Source of the DNA: Mariprofundus sp. EBB-1
Lineage (GTDB): Bacteria > Pseudomonadota > Zetaproteobacteria > Mariprofundales > Mariprofundaceae
Assembly: GCF_003665155.1 (NCBI RefSeq)
Contig: NZ_RCFQ01000007.1
Location: 1-64,000 of the forward strand
Length of the DNA: 64,000 nucleotides
Reading direction: 5' to 3'
Made by a program: the position numbers and the translations under genes. This document shows positions 27,949 to 38,100 of the stretch, in pieces; position 1 is the first letter of the stretch, and every line of letters starts with the position of its first letter. Below the pieces are notes generated by a model. It was not told where the DNA came from. It searched no databases and saw only the letters and a list, made by a program, of their open reading frames with translations.

Positions 27949-28318
27949 CTTCCACGCACTGCATTAAATACATAAAAGCTTTCCTGATTACTTATGAAGC
28001 TCAGCCAAGCCGATAACCAATCACAGACATGCTATGGTGACCTTCAAGCATATTGGAGCCTCTAACATTTGATGACCGCCAGATAACTTATTTTTATACG
28101 TAATAAAGAATCTTAGCCACTGATTACACGAATACCCCAGGGCACTTTCTCTGCGCCAACGCATTCACCTTGTAAGGCATATCATCTTAGGGTTTTAATT
28201 CGTGTAATTCGTGGCTCGCTTGTGTTTCTGTCTTTAGTTAAAGAGATGCGCTGGTATTCCGGGGCAGCAGTGGCAGCATGCCGGCCAATAATTTTAATTC
28301 TTTCAAATGGAGCGACAG
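27949..28318. other. Intergenic region holding an inverted-arm repeat
   Basis: This 370-bp gap lies between rodZ and the PfkB-family gene. The inverted-arm element at 28115-28216 occupies its centre. No gene was seen. The PfkB ribosome site is at its right end. Confidence 0.6.
28115..28216. repeat. 102-bp intergenic element with 19-bp inverted arms
   Basis: Left arm 28115-28133 and right arm 28198-28216 are reverse complements at 17 of 19 positions. The right arm repeats a short purine-rich motif on its complement (CCACGAATTACACGAAT), comparable in style to the elements at 11197-11337 and 55498-55649. The loop is 64 bp and has no coding potential that I can support. Confidence 0.7.
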
Positions 28319-29302
28319 ATGGGTTTCGATGTGTTTGGTGTAGGCAATGCAATTATGGATATTCAGGTGCGTACCGACGATGCATTTCTCTCATCCATGG
28401 AAATTGAGAAAGGCATTATGACGCTAACGGATGATGCCCGTCAGAAAGAGATTCTGGATGCGCTTTCCGACCATAAAATTAACCTCTGCTCCGGCGGTTC
28501 AGCCGCTAACACGATCGTTGGCATTGCCGATATGGGTGGCAGCGCCGCATACGCGTGCAAAACCGGCCAGGACACATTTGGCGAGCAATATCTTGATGAG
28601 ATGAAAACACTCGGAGTTGCCATTGAGATTGCCGCAACCAAAGGACAAACAGGCACCTGTGTTGTACTTGTTACGCCCGATGCGCAGCGCACCATGCTCA
28701 CCAGTCTCGGCATCTCCAGCTCGCTCGATGCTGATGACATTGTAGAAGCGGAAATCGCCAAAGCGAAATATGTCTATATTGAGGGTTATCTGTTCCTCGG
28801 CGACAGCACCAAAGCCGCCGCCCTGAAAGCCATTGAACTGGCTAAAAAGAACAATGTTAAAGTTGCCCTGACCATTTCCGATCCTTTTTTGATCGATATC
28901 TGCCGGGACCAATTTCAACAACTCATCGAAGGCCCTGTGGATCTATTGTTCTGCAATGAAGATGAAGCCAAAGCATTGACCGGCAAGGAAGATCCCATCG
29001 ATTGCGCCCAGGCCATTCATCAGCATTGTGAGAATGTTGCACTCACACTGGGTAAAAATGGCTCCATCATTATGCATGAAGGTGAAGCGCTTCCGGTTGA
29101 AGGTGTTGAAGTAAATGCTATCGACACGACTGGTGCAGGGGATATGTATGCTGCTGGTGTACTCTACGGCATCACCAATGGCCTAACATGGCAGCAAGCC
29201 GGACATTTAGGTTCACACGCAGCGGCCCGCGTAGTGTCTCAACTTGGAGCCCGCCTGCCCAACCCATTGACTGCCGATGAAATCAAGGCACTGCTGGCTT
29301 AA
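28319..29302 (+). CDS. PfkB family carbohydrate/nucleoside kinase (adenosine-kinase-like)
   Basis: A 327-residue ribokinase-fold kinase. The N-terminal [13 protein letters not shown] and the glycine-rich [18 protein letters not shown] segment resemble adenosine kinases and related sugar kinases. The C-terminal PfkB motif [16 protein letters not shown] carries the catalytic Asp and anion hole. ATG at 28319 is used because GGAG lies 6 nt upstream; an ATG at 28307 lacks a site. The phosphate acceptor (adenosine, ribose or another sugar) cannot be fixed from motifs alone. Confidence 0.85.
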   Translation: MGFDVFGVGNAIMDIQVRTDDAFLSSMEIEKGIMTLTDDARQKEILDALSDHKINLCSGGSAANTIVGIADMGGSAAYACKTGQDTFGEQYLDEMKTLGVAIEIAATKGQTGTCVVLVTPDAQRTMLTSLGISSSLDADDIVEAEIAKAKYVYIEGYLFLGDSTKAAALKAIELAKKNNVKVALTISDPFLIDICRDQFQQLIEGPVDLLFCNEDEAKALTGKEDPIDCAQAIHQHCENVALTLGKNGSIIMHEGEALPVEGVEVNAIDTTGAGDMYAAGVLYGITNGLTWQQAGHLGSHAAARVVSQLGARLPNPLTADEIKALLA

Positions 29303-29414
29303 TACTCCAAACAACAACATGCTCTGAATCCGGCCCTGTTCTCCACGCCAACATATGCTGACGCATTCGTAAACGATCCACCCCGTGTAAACAACACGGG
29401 TGATTGCTAACAGA

Positions 29415-31847
29415 TTATGTATCCAGCTTATTGCGGATGGATTGGCTCATTGCCGCAATCGAAAACGGTTTACTGAGGATATCCGCATTGGCAATATCCA
29501 AATTGCCGGTCAAAGACTGTTCTTTGTCATAACCGGTGCAGAACATCACCTTGATATCCGGCTTGATCTCGCGCATTCGCTTATATGCAGCGACGCCCCC
29601 CATCACCGGCATGACCACATCAAGAAGCACCAGATCAATACTGTCAGGCTGCGCTTTGAATAGATCAACAGCCTCCTGACCATTACTAGCCGTCAACACC
29701 CTGTAACCCAGACTGATCAGCACATCACTGCTTATTTCAAGTATCGATTGATCATCATCAACCAGCAAAATGCATTCACTCTTACCCTGCATAGCCTCAC
29801 CACTTACCACAGTATCGGCTACTGCTGGTGTTTCCAATTTGGGCAGATAGATGTGGAAGCTGGTGCCCTGGCCCAGCTCACTTTCTACTTCGACAAAGCC
29901 TTGATGCCCTTTGACTGCACCATACACCATGGCCAGACCCAGCCCCGTTCCCTTGCCCTGCTCCTTGGTGGTAAAAAATGGTTCGAACAGGTGTTCGATC
30001 TGATCGCCGGGTACACCACAGCCGTTATCACTAACGCAGATATGCGCGAAATGGCGAGCGTTGATGTGCCACGGGCGCTGTCGCACAAATGCTTCATCTG
30101 CATCGAATGACTCCAGGCAAATGCTGATCAACGGATTATCGACGCCTTCGATTGCATCGCGTCCGTTGTTGACCAGATTCATCAGCACCTGGTGAATCTG
30201 GGTACTATCACCATAAACAGTCAGTTCATCGTCGCAAATATGTAGTTCGACCCCGATGTTTTCCGGCACACTAACCGACAACAGTTTCATGCTCTCTTTA
30301 AGGAAGCTGGTTAACGGCATGGCTTGCATATCCACGGTACTCTTGCGAGAAAATGTAAGTAGCTGACCGATCATCTCCGCCGCTCGAAAAGCCAGCACAT
30401 CAGCATTATCAAGCATCTGTACCGCTTCGGGTAGCTCATGCGCTTCATCTTTGGCTAGATAAATATTGCCTGTAATACCAGCCAATATATTATTGAAATC
30501 ATGGGCAATACCACCCACCAGGGTTCCAATTGCCTCCATTTTCTGAGCCTGTTGAAAACGCGCCTCCGCTTCTTCGATTTGCGTCAAATCGGACTGAACG
30601 CCGACAAAGTGGGTGAACGTATCAGGGCTGTCCGACTGGTCATGAATCGGTGAAATAGTCAAAAAGCTAGGATAAAAACTGCCATCTTTGCGTCTGTCGA
30701 TCACCTTTCCCTGCCACGACTTCCCGGCTGTGATGGTCTGCCACATCTCGCTATAAAAGTCGGCACCCTGCTTGCCACTATTGAGGATATTCGGTTTTTT
30801 GCCTAATACTTCTGACTCCTGATAACCGGTCAGACGGGTGAAAGACGGGTTGACGTATTCGATATTGCCTTGTCTATCGGTGATCAGCATAGCCTCACCC
30901 GACTGTTCTACGCAGCAGGAAAGTTTGCGCAACTGGTCTTCATGCTGCTTCTGTTGGCTGATATCACGCGCAATCGCCTGCAGTACAGGTTTGCCATCCA
31001 GTTCCATCGCCGTCAGCCATATATCTGCAGGAAACAGGGAGCCGTCCGCTCTCCTGTGCAACCATTCAAAGCGATCACTACCATGCACAAAGGCTGTATT
31101 GATATGTTCATCGGCCAACTGTTGCGAATCTCTGCCGCCAGCTTGCTTGGGCGGGGACAGTGCCGCCGGATGTTTACCCAAAAACGCATCGCGAGCCACA
31201 CAGCCGAACATCTGCATGGCTGCCCGGTTGCAGTCGATAAACCCATCTTCATCGAGCAACATAATGCCATCGCTGGATGCATCAAACAGCGTCCGGTATT
31301 TGGCCTCGGACTGTTTCAGGGCGCGGCGTTCGCGCTCCAATTGCTCTACCTTCTGTTCCAGCTTATGCACCAGCCGAATATTGTGCCCGCGCTCATAAAC
31401 GGTTTCGCTGAGTTGGGGCGATTCAACGCCGGTAGGTATCGTCCGCTCCCGGGCTTCACCCAACACTTCCGCTATTTCACTGAGTAACGCCTTGTGCTCG
31501 GCAGGCTTGATGATGAAACGCGCTGCACCGAGGCTGAGACCGAAGGCACGATCATCCTCGCCTGTGTAGGTGGCAGTGTAGAAAATGAATGGGATACAGG
31601 ATAGAGCCTCATCCAACTTGCACTGGCGACATAGTTCATAACCATCCATCACAGGCATCAGAATATCACTGATAATCAGTTGAACTGATTCCTGACGCAG
31701 AGTTTCCATGGCTAGTTTACCATTTTCTGCGGCATAAACCTGATATCCGGCGCGCTGCAGCAACATCTGCAAGACTACGAGATTAGCCTGAACATCATCA
31801 ACGATTAGTACACTGGCCTGCCCCTCGCTATTGCTAAAGGTGCTCAC
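29415..31847 (-). CDS. Soluble hybrid histidine kinase (REC-PAS-PAS-HisKA-HATPase-REC)
   Basis: An 810-residue cytoplasmic kinase. The N-terminal receiver (about 10-132) has acceptor Asp61 (LIISDILMP). A coiled coil (about 158-182) leads into PAS1 (about 183-298) and PAS2 (about 304-424), then HisKA with His449 (GGIAHDFNN), HATPase_c (DNGCGVP; GKGTGLGLAMVYG), and a C-terminal receiver with Asp743. No membrane helix is present. The start is GTG at 31847 with GGAGG 7 nt upstream, overlapping the previous kinase by 4 nt. A receiver at the front suggests it takes phosphate from another kinase, perhaps its neighbour. Confidence 0.88.
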   Translation of the reverse strand: MSTFSNSEGQASVLIVDDVQANLVVLQMLLQRAGYQVYAAENGKLAMETLRQESVQLIISDILMPVMDGYELCRQCKLDEALSCIPFIFYTATYTGEDDRAFGLSLGAARFIIKPAEHKALLSEIAEVLGEARERTIPTGVESPQLSETVYERGHNIRLVHKLEQKVEQLERERRALKQSEAKYRTLFDASSDGIMLLDEDGFIDCNRAAMQMFGCVARDAFLGKHPAALSPPKQAGGRDSQQLADEHINTAFVHGSDRFEWLHRRADGSLFPADIWLTAMELDGKPVLQAIARDISQQKQHEDQLRKLSCCVEQSGEAMLITDRQGNIEYVNPSFTRLTGYQESEVLGKKPNILNSGKQGADFYSEMWQTITAGKSWQGKVIDRRKDGSFYPSFLTISPIHDQSDSPDTFTHFVGVQSDLTQIEEAEARFQQAQKMEAIGTLVGGIAHDFNNILAGITGNIYLAKDEAHELPEAVQMLDNADVLAFRAAEMIGQLLTFSRKSTVDMQAMPLTSFLKESMKLLSVSVPENIGVELHICDDELTVYGDSTQIHQVLMNLVNNGRDAIEGVDNPLISICLESFDADEAFVRQRPWHINARHFAHICVSDNGCGVPGDQIEHLFEPFFTTKEQGKGTGLGLAMVYGAVKGHQGFVEVESELGQGTSFHIYLPKLETPAVADTVVSGEAMQGKSECILLVDDDQSILEISSDVLISLGYRVLTASNGQEAVDLFKAQPDSIDLVLLDVVMPVMGGVAAYKRMREIKPDIKVMFCTGYDKEQSLTGNLDIANADILSKPFSIAAMSQSIRNKLDT

Positions 31848-34636
31848 TGCCGATCCTCCAATACTTCATGCAGGGCCATATGCACTTCGCTGATGTTGAT
31901 CGGCTTGGTCAAATAACGCAGGAAACCGGCCGCCAGACCGCGTTTAACATCCTTTTCCATGGCATTTGCACTGAGTGCGATGACCGGAATATGGTTGGTC
32001 AGATCATCCTGCTGCAGATGCCGGAGCGCTTCAAATCCATCCATGCCGGGCAGGTTGATATCCATGATAATCAAGTCCGGCTGCTTGCTTTCGGCCAGCT
32101 CCAGCCCTAACTCGGCATTGTGCGCTGTGATCAGTTCAATATGGGCCATACGCCCGATGATATGCTCCATCAAACTCATATTGGCCGGATTATCTTCGAC
32201 ATAGAGCAGTGTTTTTGCTCTCCCTTTTGCCCCAGCAGTGCTTTCGACTGCGGTTGTTCCTGTTGCAGCTGCATGCGCTGCATGGTGGTGATGATCATCC
32301 GCCAACGGAAACTCCACCCAGAAGGTGCTGCCAACACCCGGTTCACTATCGAAGCCAATATTACCTCCCATCAACTCCACCAGCTGTTTGGCAATGGTCA
32401 GACCGATACCGGTACCCTCGATGGCGCTACCTTCCGCCCCCAACCTGTTAAACGGAGCAAATACCTCAGCCCTTTTCTCTGCCACGATGCCCAGTCCGCT
32501 ATCGCGTACCGACAGGCGCAACATATCGGCCTCAGCCGGCTTGCACTGCAGCCATATCTCGCCGTTTTTGCGGTTATATTTAACGGCATTGGAGAGCAGG
32601 TTAAGCAGTACCTGCTTGAAGCGCGTATAATCAGCACGCACTGCAGGCAAGTCGCGCCCGCTCGTCTGGTCATGGATCTGAATGCCTCGTTTATCCGCCA
32701 TGCTGCCGATCATCTCCAGACAGGCATCAACAAACGGACGAGGGTGCACCGCTTCGATGGATACAGTCACCCGACCCGCTTCGATCCGGGCCATATCCAA
32801 CACCTCATTGATCAACTGTAACAGGTGATTGCCCCCCTTGAGAATGTGGCGAACACACTCCGCCTGCTCCTCGCTCAACTGTTCATCCGGATGGCTCTCC
32901 AGCAACTGGGCAAAGCCCAGGATGGCATTCATCGGAGTGCGCAACTCATGGCTCATGCTGGATAAAAATTCAGATTTGGCCGCATTGGCCTTTTCTGCCG
33001 TATCCTTGGCCTGCTGTAATGCTGCCTCCGCCAGCTTGCGCTCCGTGATATCACGAATAATACCGACAAAGGCCGAATCACCATTCAAATCCATTGCATT
33101 TACAGCCAGATCCAGAGGGAAGACTGAGCCGTCCTTACGACGCCCCTCGACCTCACGTCCAATGCCGATCACCTTCTTAACTCCGGTATCATGAAAATGT
33201 TTCAGATAGCCGTCATGCTCACTGTGATACGGTTCGGGCATCAGCATTTTTACGTTCTGGCCAATTACTTCACCCTCTGCATAACCAAAAATACGCTCGG
33301 CGGCCGGATTAAAACTTTTCACCGAGCCTAGATTATCAATCGTGATCAAACCATCCACCAGACTATTTACAACGCTGCTCAGATGGGTGGTTTTGTCTGT
33401 AACCTCATGTTCCAGTCGCTCCGTAGCATGCTGCTGGTTTTCGGCAAAGGCATTAAGTGTCTGATAGAGCTGTCGGAACTCATCACGAACCTCATCTTCT
33501 GCCAGCCTAAAGGAGAGGTTTCCCTTGAGCATTTTATCTGATGCTTCCGCCAAATGAACCACCGGTGTAACAATATAATGACTGACCAGCCAGGTAATAA
33601 GCACCAGCGCGATTAAAATAATCACCAGAATGGATAGCAATAGTGGATTAAAGCTTGCGCGCACCGCGCTAAAGACCACCTTATCGGGAATCACGGCAAT
33701 CAATGTAAAGCCATGATGATCAAAGAGCAGCTTGTGAAATGCCTCCACCTTGCCGTCCTCGGCATCATAGGCAACATGCTCATTCTCTACAGACAACAGT
33801 TCAGCCAAAAGGGGAAATTCATTCCTGACGGTGTAATCGAAGCCGAGATCAAATCCAAAGGATTTAGCCGCATCAGGATGGTACAGGAAATAACCATCAT
33901 TGTTGATCACATAATGATGGATTCCGTTTTTTCCGTCACCGAGCTCTGCGAATAGCTGTTGCCCGAGCAAGTTGATTATCAGCATACCGCGACGATTACC
34001 GATATCGTCAAACACAGGTGTGGCAATACGTAGTACAGCCCTGTGTGGCTCCTCAATCTTCCCTTGCTCCCGATTCAGATCCATATGAGAAAAATAGATT
34101 TCACCATTGGCAACCTGCATGATCTCTTTGAAATAGCTGCGCTTCATCTTGTTTTGCAAGCCGGATGCTGGAATAACATAAGCATGCCCATGATTACTAT
34201 CCACACGCACCAATTCGTTGCCCTTATCATCGAGATAGTGCAACTGCTGGATTTGCGGAAACTGAGTTATGAAAGAAGAGAAAATTGTCTGCAGGCGCTG
34301 CTCCCAGAGCAACTGCTTGTCGCCGCTGAGTGGATCTATACCGTCATTAGCCCGACTGCGAATAATGGCCTGCACTGGCGGTGTATCCCTGATCACCATC
34401 AGCGCATGTTTGCTTTCGTTGACCGTTGTTTCGATCTGGCTACCCAAGCTGGCAACCTCAGCCAGTGCACGTTGCATCGCTGCCTTCTCGGCCAGTTGCA
34501 GGCTTTGCCAGTAAGCCACGCCACCGGTAGCCAGCAGCGCCAGCAATAGCAGACCACCTAGGCCGAGTATGGCCTTACCTCGCAAACCGAAGGTGAACTC
34601 TTTTTTACGCTGACCCGCGTTTTTTGCCGCCCCCAT
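31844..34636 (-). CDS. Hybrid histidine kinase with dCache sensor and FixL-like haem PAS
   Basis: About 930 residues. A membrane helix (about 22-45), a periplasmic double-Cache domain (about 50-325), a second helix (about 330-350) and HAMP (about 355-405) precede a PAS (about 420-532). The PAS contains EPYHSEHDGYL, in which His474 aligns with the haem-ligating His of FixL. Arg494 (GIGREVEG) matches the FixL haem-pocket Arg. HisKA has His563 (SHELRTPMN), followed by HATPase_c (DSGLGI, GTGIGL), a His/Ala-rich linker and a receiver with Asp859. ATG at 34636 is preferred because AGGAGG lies 5 nt upstream; an in-frame start at 34696 adds 20 residues. It is coupled to the next kinase. Confidence 0.87.
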   Translation of the reverse strand: MGAAKNAGQRKKEFTFGLRGKAILGLGGLLLLALLATGGVAYWQSLQLAEKAAMQRALAEVASLGSQIETTVNESKHALMVIRDTPPVQAIIRSRANDGIDPLSGDKQLLWEQRLQTIFSSFITQFPQIQQLHYLDDKGNELVRVDSNHGHAYVIPASGLQNKMKRSYFKEIMQVANGEIYFSHMDLNREQGKIEEPHRAVLRIATPVFDDIGNRRGMLIINLLGQQLFAELGDGKNGIHHYVINNDGYFLYHPDAAKSFGFDLGFDYTVRNEFPLLAELLSVENEHVAYDAEDGKVEAFHKLLFDHHGFTLIAVIPDKVVFSAVRASFNPLLLSILVIILIALVLITWLVSHYIVTPVVHLAEASDKMLKGNLSFRLAEDEVRDEFRQLYQTLNAFAENQQHATERLEHEVTDKTTHLSSVVNSLVDGLITIDNLGSVKSFNPAAERIFGYAEGEVIGQNVKMLMPEPYHSEHDGYLKHFHDTGVKKVIGIGREVEGRRKDGSVFPLDLAVNAMDLNGDSAFVGIIRDITERKLAEAALQQAKDTAEKANAAKSEFLSSMSHELRTPMNAILGFAQLLESHPDEQLSEEQAECVRHILKGGNHLLQLINEVLDMARIEAGRVTVSIEAVHPRPFVDACLEMIGSMADKRGIQIHDQTSGRDLPAVRADYTRFKQVLLNLLSNAVKYNRKNGEIWLQCKPAEADMLRLSVRDSGLGIVAEKRAEVFAPFNRLGAEGSAIEGTGIGLTIAKQLVELMGGNIGFDSEPGVGSTFWVEFPLADDHHHHAAHAAATGTTAVESTAGAKGRAKTLLYVEDNPANMSLMEHIIGRMAHIELITAHNAELGLELAESKQPDLIIMDINLPGMDGFEALRHLQQDDLTNHIPVIALSANAMEKDVKRGLAAGFLRYLTKPINISEVHMALHEVLEDRQ

Positions 34637-34860
34637 AGCACCCTCCTGCATAGATTCGCCCCATAGAGCGATTGCTGATGCCGGTACAACTACCATGAGA
34701 GCCTATAAAGCATGATAATGCTGCATACATAGCCATCAGATGCATGTTCACATGCGCAATCAAACCACTCTCAAATATAGCCCAATTTAAAAAACTATCA
34801 AACAGCGGTGAGTTCATTGATGCGTTCGCACCATTCATCATCCCGTCCATAGACGGGTTT

Positions 34861-35100
34861 TTAACGTTTTATTAAACCGATAATAAAAATAAGAATGACC
34901 GCACCGGATACTGCTGCCATCAGCGTGCCTATCATGCCTGCGAATGCAAAACCGAAAAAACCAAACAGATATTTCCCTACAAACGCACCAACAACACCAA
35001 CGACCATATTCCCGATCAGGCCAAAGCCGTTACCTTTCATGACATTACCGGCAATCCAACCTGCAACAGCCCCGATCCCCAAAAAAATTAATAAATCCAT
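34861..35100 (-). CDS. GlsB/YeaQ/YmgE family small membrane protein
   Basis: A 79-residue protein of the transglycosylase-associated/YeaQ family, with three Gly-rich helices (IGAVAGWIAGNVMKG, GNMVVGVVGAFVGKYLF, IGTLMAAVSGAVILIFIIGLI). Members respond to general stress in several bacteria, with unknown biochemical role. Its ATG shares one base with the TAA of the upstream giant kinase (TAATG), so translation should be coupled, an unexpected partner for this family. Confidence 0.85.
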   Translation of the reverse strand: MDLLIFLGIGAVAGWIAGNVMKGNGFGLIGNMVVGVVGAFVGKYLFGFFGFAFAGMIGTLMAAVSGAVILIFIIGLIKR

Positions 35101-38100
35101 TATTCGCTCTCCTGTTCAGATGGAATCATCTCATGAATCAACAAGGACAGCTCTTCAATCATCACCGGCTTACTGATCACACGACAGTATTTGTGATGCA
35201 ATTCACCATCCAGAAGCGACTCCTGATCATAACCTGTATAGAAAATAACAGGCAGTTCCGGTTCAACCTGACGAATCCGTTTACTGAGTTCAGCGCCCCC
35301 CACATGCGGCATCACCACATCGAGAATAGCCAATTGAATCTGCCCCACGTGCTCTTCAAATAACTTCCATGCCTGAGCCCCATCTGATGCACTTAAAACA
35401 CGGTAGCCCATCTGTTCCAGTGTCTCCACCATCACTTCGCGCAGCATATCTTCATCATCCGCCAACAGGATCGTTTGTGCGTGACCGGGAGCAATCACCG
35501 ACGGCTGTTGTGATCGCTGCAATTTTGCCGGAGTAGATAACACCGGTAACAGCACCTGAACCGTTGTCCCCTTACCCGGCTGGCTCTTGATAGAAACACT
35601 TCCACCATGCGACTGCACAGCCCCATATACCATCGACAACCCCAGGCCTGTCCCTTTGCCAACCTCCTTGGTGGTAAAGAACGGCTCACAGATACGCCCC
35701 AGCATCTCCTCATTTATACCAACCCCGTTATCCATCACCTCAAGACAAGCCGCTTTAGTACCATCATCTTTTTCCTGCGTATTCAGTACTATTGAAATTC
35801 TTGGGCTTCTGACCAATTCGACTGCATCCCGAGCATTAGAAATCAGATTCAATAGAATCTGTTGAATCATGCCCGCATCTCCATTCACAGTGATATCATT
35901 CTGATGCAGCTGTATATCCAGTTCGATATTTTCAGGCACAGCCACCTTGTGTAATTTCATTGTCTCTTTCACCAATGTCGTGAGCGGTAAAGACTTAAAC
36001 GCCACACGGCCCTTACGTGCAAAGGTCAATAGCTGTTCGATGATTTCTGCCGCCCGAAATGCCTGACTTTCAATGGCTTCTATGCGCTGCAGTGACGAGG
36101 GCAGCGCTGCGACCTCTTTCCTGAGCAGATAAAGCTGCCCTGTCATACCGGCCAGCATATTATTAAAATCGTGGGCAATGCCACCTACCAATGTACCCAC
36201 AGCTTCCATTTTTTGAGACTGCCGTAACTGCTCTTCGAGATGTTCATAGTGCGTCAAATCTTCATATACAGCCGTCAGCTGGGTCAAACGCCCTTTTCGA
36301 TTACGAATGCCGGCAACGGAAACCTGAGCCGTGTATTCCTCGCCATTCTTGCGTTGGCATCGTATCCGTTTTTGCCAGGCTTTACCGTTAAGCATATGTC
36401 GGAACATATCCTTGTAAAACACCTCATCCTGACTATCCGCCTTCAACATCACCGTGCTTTTACCTTTCACCTCATCGGCGGAATAACCGGTAATGCGGGT
36501 GAATGCCTGATTAACATACTCAATACGATTTTTTGGGTCTGAAATAATAATTGCCTCAGCAGCATGTTCAACCGACTGCGTTAACTTTGTTACGACTGCA
36601 TCGGCCCGAACATATTCAATGGCCAGCGCCGCCAGTTTCGCCGCTTCCTCAATGGTCTCAATTTCCCGCGCATTGGGGCAGCGTTCTTCAGAACAAAGCA
36701 TGGCAAAGGTGCCCAACACCTTGCCATCGGCACCAATAATCGGTTCTGACCAGGCTGCATTCACATGCAATGGAAGCACTTGTGCGCGATATCTGTCCCA
36801 CAACGGGTCACAACGCACACTTTCCGAGATCACACGTTTACCATAAAAAGCAGCCGCACCACATGAGCAGTTATCAGCGCCAATCAACATACCATCCATT
36901 ACTTTTCTAAATTCCATAGATAATGATGGATATGCCTTAGGAAACAGCTTATTCCCCTTCTTCATCATCACCGATATACGCAAATCAACGTGCATCGACT
37001 CACAAGTTTCAGCCAGTATATTAAGGCTATTGACCAAGGGCTGCTTAGTGGTCAATGATTCAAGCACCCTGTGATGCAAGCTTGCCATCATTTCACTATG
37101 TTTGCGCTCACTCACATCTCTGAGACTCACGACAATGGCCGGCGCGCCATTAAAACTGGTCACGGCACTGCGTACTTCCGCAACAAACGGCTCTCCATTA
37201 CTTCTGAGCAGCGTTTGTTCAGCAGTCGCATTCAATACTCCGCCCTGCATAAGCGCTTCGACTCTCTGCATAGCCAGAGGCAAACTGTCGGGGTGAACGT
37301 GGGTTCTAAAATCAACACCTAAAGCTACCTCTACATCATCATAACCAAACATCTGCGCCGCTTCGCTATTGGCAAACACAACATGGCCAGCCTGATGAAT
37401 GACCAGCGCATCCGGCAACACTTCGACCAAGTCTCTGTAGCGCTTTTCGCTGGCCTGAATGGCGGCATCATGGGCTTTGATTTCACTCAGGTCATAAAAT
37501 GACGCAATCACGCATTGCTCACCATCAAATGCCATCAAACGCAGGGATGTCGATACCCAAAACCTTGTTCCATCTATTTTTTGAAGATACAGCTCATATT
37601 GATCGACCTGTCCTTTCTCCACCAGAGTTTCCATCACCTGTTTTCGATCATCCGGATTAACGAAACTCGACATTGTCTTTTGACCAATCAAATCGGCGAT
37701 AGGCACACCAAACATATCAGCAGTCGCCTGATTGCCATAAAACAGTGTGCCATCAACCAGCCGGGTCACAATCGTTGCCACAGGATTACAATCGAGAATA
37801 CGCTTCAAATCACCAGAGCTGTTATGAATGTGCTCTTTCATCCATTTTAATTCGGTAATATTGCTGCCATACACATACACCACACCGAGCTCTTCAACAC
37901 CCTTGATGGTCCACTGGTAAACACTGCCATCCACCTCACCGGTGCGCATAACCTGCTGATTGTTCCGGATATATCTGGGCAGATTCAGATCACCCAGACC
38001 AGGCACCTGCTGCACTGCCTGCCCTTGAAATTCACTGCCAAACAGCGTCAGAGCAGCCGGATTCATATCATGCACGCGCCCGTCTTCGTTCACCCTTATC

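Noticed and set aside
29378..29402. Hairpin CCCGTGT/ACACGGG between the PfkB and kinase genes as a bidirectional terminator
   Set aside because: The stem is 7 bp with no T run on either strand, so it is not called.
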